Part shown: positions 21,120 to 29,075 of the stretch, piece after piece | How positions within the stretch are numbered: position 1 is the first letter of the stretch | Layout: each line of letters starts with the position of its first letter | The notes under the pieces: generated by a model | Databases searched by the model: none | Told to the model about the DNA's origin: nothing | Seen by the model: the letters and a program-made list of their open reading frames with translations, nothing else | Assembly (NCBI GenBank): GCA_000151295.1 | Contig: GG745373.1 | Span: forward strand, 18,703-47,777 | Source: Allomyces macrogynus ATCC 38327 | Lineage: Eukaryota; Blastocladiomycota; Blastocladiomycetes; Blastocladiales; Blastocladiaceae | Direction: 5' to 3' | DNA: 29,075 nucleotides | Translations under genes and position numbers: made by a program

Positions 21120-24100
21120 ATGACTCTCGGACCGCGCGAAGAAGCAGGTCTCTCGCCGGGCACGCCCAAGTCAAAGCGCGCGTCGCTCCTCTCTACGGCC
21201 GGGTCAGCCACGACCATCCCGCTCGCGCGCGAGATCACGACGCACCATGGCGAGGCGGCCGAGCTCGCCATCAACTACCGCACGCTGACGCATGAGCTGA
21301 CGATCAAGAGCAATGGCGGTGGTGGTCGCAAGAGTGCGCCAGATCACGGCGACGCGCACAAGCTGACGCTGCACGAGCTGGCGTTGCGGTTTGGAACGAG
21401 TCTCGACCGCGGTCTCGACGATGCGACGGCCACGCGTCGGCTCGGCAAGTTTGGCTCGAATGCGCTGTCGCCGCCGCCGACAGACTGGCTGAGCAAGATT
21501 GCCGGGTACCTGTTCGGCGGGTTTGCTTCGTTGATGTGGATCGCGGGCATTATCGTGTTCATCTCGTGGCGTGCGTACTTGGCGACTTGATCTCCTCACT
21601 CTCGTCGTTTTTCGACATGACGCTAATTCTCGACATGCGCCGCTCTCAATAGAGCCGCTCGGTGGTGATAACCCGCCCTCGTCGAACCTTGCTCTCGCGT
21701 GCGCGATCATGGCAGTCATTGTCCTGCAGGCCAGCTTCACGGCGTTCCAAGATTACCAGACGTCGCGGATTATGGCCTCGATCAACTCGATGCTACCGCT
21801 GTCGGCGAGCGTGCTGCGCAACGGGACCATTGTCGCTGTGCCCGTCGCCAACCTCGTGCCGGGCGACATTGTCCACCTGCGCGCCGGCCAAAAAGTGCCC
21901 GCCGACCTGCGTTTGGTCGAAGTGACGGGCCTCAAGCTCGACAACAGTATCTTGACGGGCGAGGCGATCCCGATCCACGCGACCGTCGAGTCGACCGACG
22001 ACCAGTTTTTCGAGACGCACAACATTGCGCTCATGGGCACGCTCGTGACCGAAGGCGCGGGGCTCGGCGTGGTCGTGACCACGGGCGACCGCACGCTCAT
22101 GGGCCAAGTCGCCAAGCTCGCGTCGTCAACGCGCCTGCCGGCGTCGATTTTGCAAAAGGAGATCCAACGGTTCGTCTACATTATCGCGACGTTGTGCATT
22201 GTCACGGCCACGACGTGCCTCGTCTGGTATATGCTTTACCTGCGCAACCGGTATCCAACGTTCTTGAGCTTGTCAGCTTTCTTGTCAACCGACATGGGCA
22301 TTCTCGTGGCGTACGTGCCCGAAGGTCTACCGATCGCCGTCACGGTCGTCTTGACCATTGTCGCGCGGCGCATGTTGCGCCAACGCGTGCTCGTCAAGAA
22401 CCTCAGCGTCGTTGAGACGCTCGGCTGTTGCAGCGTGATCTGTTCCGACAAGACGGGCACGCTGACGACCAACCAAATGACGGTCGTCGACGTGGCGCTG
22501 GGCATTGGCGAGCCGATCCCACTCGGCACCATCAACGACCCGGCGTTTGTCGGCAAGCCGCTCGTTGCGGCCGCGCACCTCTGCAACGGCGCCGAGTTTG
22601 ACGAGGCCGACATGGACCTTCCCATCGTGAGCCGCCGGATCCGCGGCGACGCGACCGATTCGGCCCTACTCCGGTTTGCGGCCACGCAATGTGATATGCC
22701 GTCGCAGGCCGCGGCCGTGACGCGTGTCGTGCACGTGCCGTTCAACTCCAAGGTCAAGCGCATGTTGACGGTGCTCACGACCAAGGCCGATGCCGGCACC
22801 GAGGTTCTTTCTCTGCTCGCTGGCCGCTCTGTCGTGCACGGCGACCAAGTCCTGCTCGCCAAGGGCGCGCCCGATTACCTGCTCCCGCACTGCCGTAAGT
22901 ACGTTTCGGTCGATGGCCGCGACATGCCGCTGACCGACGAGGCACACGAGGCCCTCGTCGCGCACCAAGTGTCACTGTCGTCGCGTGGGCATCGTGTTCT
23001 GCTAATTGCTCGCCGCACGTTCCTCGGTGCTCGCACCGAAACTGTGCACTCGGACTTGGCCGATGATGATGCAGGGATCGAAGCGCTCGTCTCGCGCGGG
23101 CTCGTGGTGCTCGGTCTCGTCGGGATTGTCGACCCACCTCGTTTCGAGACGGCGAGTGTCGTTGAGACGGTGCGCGGTGCTGGCGTGCGCGTGTTCATGG
23201 TCACGGGCGACTTTCCGCAGACGGCCGCGGCGATTGCGAAACAAGTGGGCATTTTCACTCACCAAGTCGTGCACACGCTGGCCGACCTCGGTGGTGTCGC
23301 ACCGGCAATCGACGGGTCCGAGTCGGATTTCGAGGCAAAGGCCGCTGCCGAGTGCGACTCGGCGGTGCAAAAGAAGGCGCTGATATCGTCGTCGTCGGCG
23401 AACTCCATGGAAACGCACCAGTTTGAGTTTGGCGATTGGTTCACGGATGCGTCGCTGCTGCTCTCGGGCACGGACTTGCGCAAGATGAACATGGTCCAGT
23501 GGCATCGTGCGTGCCAGTACCAGGAGATTGTGTTTGCGCGCACGACTCCCGAGCAGAAGTTACAGATTGTGCAGACGCTCCAGGATTGCGGCAATATTGT
23601 GGCCGTGACGGGCGACGGTGTCAACGACGCGCCGGCGCTCAAGAATGCGCATCTCGGGATTGCCATGGGGTCCGGGTCGGACGTGGCCATGGCCGCGTCG
23701 GCCATGGTCCTGCTTGATTCCAACTTTTCGTCGATTGTCGAGGCTCTGCGCCAGGGCCGCGTCGTGTTTGAGAACCTCAAGAAGGTTTGTATGTACCTGC
23801 TGCCCGCTGGCACGTTCTCGGAGCTCATGCCCGTACTTATGAACCTGTTCCTCGGCGTGCCGCTGCCGCTCTCCGGGTTCTTGATGATTGTCATCTGCAT
23901 CATGACCGACGTCGGGCCCTCGATTGCGCTCATGTACGAGGACGCCGAGTCGAACCTGCTCGACCGCCCACCGCGTCGTCCGAGCAAGGACAACATGGTC
24001 GATGCCAAGCTGCTCTTGCACGCCTACCTGTTCCTCGGTGTGATCCAGTCGACGATCGCGCACGGCTTGTTCTTCCTCTACATGACGCGGGAATGGGGTC

Positions 24101-24513
24101 TCGTCCCTGGCGACCTGTTCTTCGCGTTTGACCAGTACGCCGACGGGTTTGGTGGGCTCTCGCAGGCCGATCTCGAAAAGGCGAATGCTGGCGGCCAGTG
24201 TGTGTATTTCGTGACGCTGTTGCTGCTCCAGTTTGGCAACTTGCAGGCGACGCGACTGCGCCGGTCGTCGATGCTGCACCATCCGCCGACGCGGAACCCG
24301 GTCCTGTTCATTGCGATGCTCGTGTCGCTCACGATTGCGCTGCTCGTCGTCTACTTGCCGGCGTGCAATAAGGTCATGGGCACGGTGCCAATCCCGGCCA
24401 TGTATTGGTTTGTTCCAATTCCGCTCGCTGTGATTATTCCGCTGTTTGACGAGCTGCGCAAGTGGCGTGTGCGCACAGCTGAAGAGTCAATTTTGGCGAA
24501 GCTCGCTTGGTAA
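21120..24513 (+). CDS. P-type IIC cation ATPase, Na,K-ATPase alpha-like
   Basis: Plasma-membrane cation pumps of this class form a phospho-Asp intermediate. Two exons (21120-21570, 21653-24513; 82-nt intron, phase 1) give 1103 residues. The N-terminus resembles animal alpha subunits: HKLTLHELALRFG, SNALSPPPTDW, then M1 YLFGGFASLMWIAGI. Motifs present are ILTGEAIP, M4 VAYVPEGLPIAV (Glu374), phosphorylation site CSDKTGTLT (Asp416), KGAPD, VMVTGDFPQT and VTGDGVNDAPAL (804-806 region). About ten membrane segments are present. Cation-site residues differ from Na,K-ATPase. In M6 the second Asp is kept (Asp903) but the first position is Cys899. The M8 Asp of QWADL is Asn1013 (QFGNL). M5 reads PAGTFSE (Glu874), without the usual SNIPE. 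The substrate ion is therefore uncertain. No beta-subunit gene is seen nearby. Both termini are complete. Confidence 0.95.
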
Positions 24514-24956
24514 CTGAGGCGCGGCCGCCATTGCCAAGTAGGGCAGTGGGTGGTCGCGAAGATGGGGTGGAGGAGATGGAGGATGTGGAACGGGTGGAGA
24601 AGGTGCACGTTGGTGTCGAGAGGCAACCAGGTTTGAGATGCGGGCATGTGTGTTGTGGGCGATGTATGTTGAGTAAACGAGTTTTGGAGCTGCATTTGCA
24701 TGATCCAGTTTCTCTCCGTTGATCGCCAGCTGGAAGGGACGAAAGATCGTGACTTCAGATTTGAGATTACCTCCATAGTGTAAGGTGACTGCTCGAACAG
24801 AGAAAGCATGATTGCCCGATGCAGGTTGCTGCTGCTCAAGTACAAAGATGCTCAGCAACAACATCTTTGCGATCACTTCGGGCCAGGACGACACGCACAA
24901 CAAAAAGAACTCGGTGCTTTTCAAAAAATGTGACATACATACGGTATCGACTCAGA
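24514..24956. other. Convergent 3' intergenic region
   Basis: About 440 bp between the ATPase (+) and MMAB (-) stop codons, with lower GC than the exons. It is consistent with two 3' UTRs. No gene, RNA or repeat was recognised. Confidence 0.4.
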
Positions 24957-25787
24957 CTAGAGCGTACGCTCCACGACGCGCTTGGCAATGTAGACGCGCT
25001 CAATGTTGCCCTCCTTCTTGGCCGCGTACCGCGCCGCCACGAAAAAGAAGTCTGACACACGGTTCAGGTACTGCGCAACGGCCTCGTCCACCTCGTTGAC
25101 GCGCGCGAGCGGGACCACCGAGCGCTCCGTGCGCCGCGCAACCGACCGGCACTGGTGCAGGTGCGTGGCCGCGAGCCCGCCGCTCGGGAGAATAAAGTTG
25201 GTCAACGGCGGCAGTTGCGCGTCAAGCTGGTCGATCCACGACTCGAGAGTCGCCACGTGTTCCGGGTCAAAAGCCGTCTTTTCTGGTGGAGAGGAGAGGG
25301 CGAGGTCAGGACAAGGTATTGAGTGGAGGGAGCGGAGCAGAGACACGCACGCAGCTTGTACGGTGCGTCGGCCGATGCTTGGCGCGGCGTGGCGATGTTA
25401 GACCCGACATCAAACAGGCAGCACTGGATCTGTGACAGCCAAAAGCGAAAGCACCAGGGTAAGACTCGTAGCGTTTATATATATATATATATATATTTGC
25501 CTTGAAACGAGACGCAAGATTTCGCACCTCGACAAGTAGCTCCTCCAAGCCATTCTTGGCGGCCTGGCAATACTCGTTGGCCACCCTACATACATCAACA
25601 CCGAAATGGCGTCAATCCACCTGTTCATCTGGGCCAGATTGATGGTTTGCATCGCAACACACCCGATGCAGCTCGACAGCTCGTCGACGGCGCCCATGGC
25701 ATCAAACACCACGTCCGTCTTGTCGCGACGCTCGCCATTGTAGAGCGAAGACGTGCCGCGGTCACCTGTCTTGGTGTAGACCTTCAT
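24957..25787 (-). CDS. MMAB: Corrinoid (cob(I)alamin) adenosyltransferase, PduO/MMAB type
   Basis: Transfers adenosyl from ATP to cob(I)alamin, making adenosylcobalamin for methylmalonyl-CoA mutase. The enzyme is normally mitochondrial. Minus-strand exons 25787-25663, 25585-25528, 25429-25351 and 25282-24957 (introns of 77, 98 and 68 nt, phases agree) give 195 residues. Motifs are the N-terminal nucleotide loop [55 protein letters not shown], the active-site RRTER and the C-terminal [17 protein letters not shown]. The start ATG sits immediately before the conserved loop, leaving no targeting peptide. The same frame is open upstream for about 65 codons without ATG, so an upstream exon may supply a presequence. 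This gene is absent from most Dikarya, and its presence implies B12-dependent metabolism. Confidence 0.95.
25476..25496. repeat. (TA)10 microsatellite in MMAB intron 2
   Basis: Alternating T and A for 21 bases, lying inside the intron 25527-25430 of the adenosyltransferase gene. It is conspicuous in this GC-rich window and likely length-polymorphic. Confidence 0.9.
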
Positions 25788-26625
25788 GACTGATTTTGCT
25801 TGTTGATCGGCTTGATGGTGGCCGTGGAGGTTGGGGTTGGCCACACGCGTCGTGTCACAGTCGTGATCTTGGCGAGTCAGGCAGATCCAAGCAATTATTT
25901 GGCGCTGTTGAGCTAAGCGCGTGTCTTTGCGAGCAGTTGCGGTGACTTGTGGTGTTGGACGGTAAAATTGGGTCGAGATCAAGCAAATCCAAAGTTATCA
26001 GGCCGAACGACACAGACCACGTTGGTCAACCAAAAGACTGCCACCAATCCCCTCCTGTTGACAAAAAAACTGGTGGAAATTGCTGGAAAGAATGACGAAC
26101 AGATGCTCGACGGGCCTCTGTCTCCGTGAGTGTGCTGGAGCATGCTACTGAGGTATCGCCCCCGTGCGAACTACCAGCCCGGTTCTATAACAATCGGGCT
26201 TACATATAATTTGCGTTCTCTAATCAACATCAAAATTCTCTCTGGTAACGTAACGTTGATCTGACAGCCGGTCATCGGAGGAAAACCTCATCCCCTGCTC
26301 ATCGCTGGCAGCCGACAGTGCTCGTCTCACCCAGATTCGCGAAGCGAACACGAGCGCGCAGTTCAAGCGCGCAGCGGGGCCCATGCAATGAAGAATCGTG
26401 GACTGCAAGATAATTTCGGTTTCATGTCCACCAGACAGCATGACGCCAGCCGAGGGAGATAATCGGGGCGCGTGGGTCGACCCATCGACCGTGCTCTGCT
26501 CATGGTTCTGGTCGACGCGCTCCACAAACAGCGCTCAAAGAGACCAGGTTCGGCACCGTGACGGAGTCGAGACACGCGTTGCATCGTGGAAAGAACACAT
26601 TGGAATTGTACATGTAAGACATCGG
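25788..26625. other. Intergenic region between MMAB and the BolA gene
   Basis: About 840 bp between two minus-strand genes, so it holds the MMAB promoter and the BolA 3' end. The central part (about 25970-26230) is AT-richer, with TATAA/ACATATAAT-like stretches at about 26183 and 26200. An upstream MMAB exon could lie here. No conserved frame or RNA was recognised. Confidence 0.4.
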
Positions 26626-27116
26626 TTACGCGCTCGCCTGGAGCTTCTCCCACTGCTCGGGCGTGTACGTTTTCTATTGCCGTTGATGCGACACGTTAGA
26701 CGCTTATCAACCACTCTCCACCACGATTCCCAGCGACCAATGGCACGGCGATTGCGGCCTGGGCGCACGGTTACGTACTTGCGAGAACGCGTGCATCTGG
26801 CCAATCTCGGCCTTGAGCAGGTCATTGACGAGGCTACACGTTCACGAGACCGCGGCGACGCCATCAGCGCTCGATGTCCACACGTTGATGCGACCTCACC
26901 ATGGTGACCTTACCGATGCCGCTGCAACAACGGCTTGCCCGCAAACAGGCTGCTCACAATGACCACCTCAAACGCGGCTCCGCACCCGCCCGACTTGTCC
27001 TCGACCGTGACGTGCGTCGCCTGCAGCTTGGCTGTAATCGCGGCCTTGAGCGACTCGACGGTGATGGCGGCCGGGGAAGCTGCGGCGGCCGGGGTGGCGG
27101 TCGTGGGCGCGGTCAT
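26626..27116 (-). CDS. BolA-family protein, BOLA2/Fra2-like
   Basis: BolA2/Fra2 proteins bind monothiol glutaredoxins (Grx3/4) through a shared [2Fe-2S] cluster and act in iron sensing and Fe-S trafficking. Minus-strand exons 27116-26914, 26833-26779 and 26673-26626 (introns of 80 and 105 nt; phases 2 and 0) give 101 residues, the usual size. After an Ala/Thr/Pro-rich N-terminus the fold reads VTVEDKSGGCGAAFEVVIVS with Cys45, then GKPLLQRHRLVN with the conserved His67. MHAFSQKTYTPEQWE follows, a tail typical of the BOLA2/Fra2 group rather than BOLA1/3. The start at 27116 fits conservation. An in-frame ATG at 27254 would add 46 residues with poor codon bias, and a GTGAGA donor-like site lies between, so a leader intron is possible. 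Confidence 0.95.
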
Positions 27117-27788
27117 GATGGTGCAAGAGCTGAATCCGTGCAGCGTGTGGAAATTGCAGCGAGTTGGGGTTTGTCGGCGGGTCAGGCAACTCTCACCGAG
27201 AATGTCGATAAAGGCGATCATCAGGCTGGTGTGGTCAAAAACAAATCGCAACATTCCTGTTTCATGACAACTTTTCTCATCAGCAAGAACACGGCTGGCC
27301 GGACTGTCGCTATCACGACCCGAGGTCCAACGTTCGATTCCTGGTCCGACTGGCGAAGGTTAACATTTCTGTACCAACCCTTCGCCGACTCCCTTGACCG
27401 GGTTTCTTTTTGTTCAAAGGGACTTATGCACTTCTCACCAGTTTTTCGACCACGTTCCTTTCCTTTGTCTTTCCTGGAGAACGTCCACTTTGCAACAAAG
27501 ATTGAGAATGAACGTCGGTATGTTGGACTAAAAGACCTCCTCGATATGGCCAAAAGAGAGGAAGGGGAAGAAAGCGGCGCCCAGTGGCACCCAGGTCGCG
27601 GACGCCGTGCAGACACGAACAAACGAAAATCAAGCGAAACGAGAACGACAACAACCACAAAAAGAGCGAGGTCGGTTCCACCAACGAACCATACACGAGG
27701 CCATTGCTGCTGTTCCCACTCTGAAGAGGCACCTGGTGGTGCTCGTCACCGCAAGCACCGGTTCAGCTTTCTCGGCCCACAGGCCGGT
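27117..27788. other. Intergenic region upstream of the BolA gene
   Basis: About 670 bp between two minus-strand genes, containing the BolA promoter/leader and the SYLF-SH3 3' end. It is of lower GC with A-rich stretches (27470-27670). A B-box-like GTTCGATTCC near 27332 does not build a tRNA. Nothing else is recognised. Confidence 0.4.
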
Positions 27789-28998
27789 TCACGACTTGAC
27801 CGGGCGCGCCGCCGGCGACGGCGCAGCACTCCCGCTCTGCACCTGCACGTAATTGGCCGGGAACATACCCTCGCGGCCATTGCACCGGCCGAGCCACCAC
27901 TGCTCCTGCGTGTCGCCGCGCTTGACAATCGTAATCAGGTCGCCCTTGTGGAACGGCAAGTCGCCCGGCTGCTGCGCGTCGAAATCAAACATGGCCAGCG
28001 CGGTATCCGGGCGCGTCGGGACAACGGGAGCGGGCGGTGCGGCGGCGCCCGACGACGGCGAGTAGGCGGGCGGAGCGGCTGCGGCATGGACGGCGGGGGA
28101 GACGGCAGCGATCCGGTTCGGCAGGGCGTTCGGGCCAAGGAACGTCGGGACCCCATTGGGCGTCGTGGCCACGGGCTCAGCGGCCTTGGCGGCAGCACCC
28201 GCAGGCACGGCGGCGGGACCGGCAAGCGGCGAGGCCTGCGCCGACGGCGGCGCCGACGCGTTCTGGTCAAGCGCCGCGTAGAGTTCGCGCGCGCCAGGCG
28301 GTGCCGGGACAGTACCCGAAAGCAGTTCCTTGGCCGAGACGGGGCGGCCATAGGCCTTTTCGTTGGCATCCTTGCGCTCGAGAATGACCGACCCTTCAAT
28401 CGAGATGCCGGCAAACAGGCCCTTGGACTTTGAGTACGAGTAGATGGCGGCCATGTTCTTGGCCGTCGCCGAGGCCTCGGCGGTGCGGCCGTAAGGACCC
28501 GCGGCCACCGACAGACCGCCGCCGAGCGTCACGTTGCCACCGTGCGAGAAGGCCTTGACGGCGGCGTCAGTGTTGAGGACAATGACAAAGTCGGTGACTT
28601 CGGCGCCAATTTGGCCGCCAAACGACATGCCGGCCGTGCCAATGGCCGAGGGCGCCGACCACGAGCCCTCGGGCAGGCGCGCAACGACGACGCCCGAACC
28701 GGCCTTGCCAGCCCACATGAACCCGGCCTTGACAACGGTCAAAATGGCGATACCCTTGGCCTTGTGCAGAATGTCCCAGGGGATAAACTGGTCGGTCGGC
28801 ATGCCCTTGCCTACAAGTGGACATCATCGTCGCGCCGGAGCGCGCTGTGAGTCGGAGAGGTGCGTGGAATCTATCAAGAGCGGCAAGTCAGCACGCACCG
28901 GGGATGCCGGGCTTGATAAACTGGTTGAGGATCTTGGCGCACTTGCGGCACTCGGCATCGAGGTCCTGGGGCAGCGGGTTCTTGACTTTCATCGACAT
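27789..28998 (-). CDS. SYLF-SH3 protein, Ysc84/Lsb3 (SH3YL1) family
   Basis: Family members bind phosphoinositides and actin at endocytic sites, linking Las17/WASP-type regulators to actin patches. Minus-strand exons 28998-28899 and 28810-27789 (88-nt intron, phase 1) give 373 residues. The N-terminus (NPLPQDLDAECRKCAKIL) enters the SYLF domain, about residues 5-215. It contains IPWDILHKAKGIAILTVVKAG, GSGVVVARL, WSAPSAIG, TDFVIVLNT, LGGGLSVAAGP and YSYSKSKGLFAGISIEG. An Ala/Pro-rich linker with PxxP-like runs leads to a C-terminal SH3 domain, about residues 302-357. The SH3 has AMFDFDAQ, the acidic LPFHKGD strand, tandem Trp (QWWLG) and FPANYV. Both halves are intact and the order matches yeast Ysc84/Lsb3. 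Two ATGs lie together at 28998 and 28992, and the first was chosen. Confidence 0.95.
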
Positions 28999-29075
28999 GG
29001 TGGCAGCTGGGTTGTTGGTCTTTGGTTGGAGAGATGGTGGCGTTCGAGAGGCGGGGCGGGGTTGCTGGTTACTTG

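Noticed and set aside
22236..24282. Several 200-250-residue minus-strand frames
   Set aside because: All lie opposite the ATPase exon and mirror its codon bias. None has an independent domain.
27300..27360. tRNA-like B box (GTTCGATTCC) with a nearby GTCG/CGAC hairpin
   Set aside because: T stem and acceptor stem do not pair, and no A box lies at the right distance. Neither strand folds into a cloverleaf.
26901..28433. 510-residue open frame on the plus strand
   Set aside because: It runs antisense to the BolA exon and most of the SYLF-SH3 gene. It is Arg/Gly-rich with no domain, the usual shadow of GC3-rich coding DNA.

Overview
This 29 kb window looks like nuclear DNA of an early-diverging, GC-rich fungus, from a draft assembly. 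Nearly every gene is eukaryotic and split by short GT-AG introns, mostly 60-110 nt, with donors such as GTACGT and GTGCGT. Coding frames have strongly G/C third positions. Several families are typically fungal (Rud3-type golgin, Ysc84/Lsb3 SYLF-SH3 protein, Crb2/Rad9 mediator). Two genes are usually absent from ascomycetes and basidiomycetes: an animal-like Na,K-ATPase-type pump and a cobalamin adenosyltransferase. Together these suggest a zoosporic lineage such as Blastocladiomycota (Allomyces-like) or a chytrid. That placement is inference. I reconstructed exons by hand from splice consensus, reading phase and family conservation.

Layout: a homeodomain factor (-, cut by the left edge); a 53BP1/Crb2/Rad9-type checkpoint mediator (+) carrying a duplicated tRNA-like repeat in one intron; dolichol-phosphate mannose synthase DPM1 (+); a multi-RRM, RS-rich RNA-binding protein (+); a small Cys-rich membrane protein (-); the cullin neddylation factor DCN1 (-); a GRAB-domain golgin RUD3/GMAP-210 (+) with a 229-base N gap; eIF4E (-); the FAN1 nuclease (+); a P-type IIC (Na,K-ATPase-like) ATPase (+); cobalamin adenosyltransferase MMAB (-); a BolA2/Fra2-like protein (-); and a Ysc84/Lsb3-like SYLF-SH3 protein (-).

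These are mostly unrelated housekeeping genes and no operon or obvious cluster is present. Two are DNA-damage genes: the checkpoint mediator and FAN1, which acts in crosslink repair. RUD3, DPM1 and the SYLF-SH3 protein serve the secretory and endocytic systems. Several exons show single-base frameshifts or an in-frame stop (checkpoint mediator, DPM1). These may be assembly errors or real lesions. I saw no convincing new multi-gene system. The most interesting points are the altered cation-site residues of the ATPase, the SINE-like intronic repeats, and the retained B12 enzyme.
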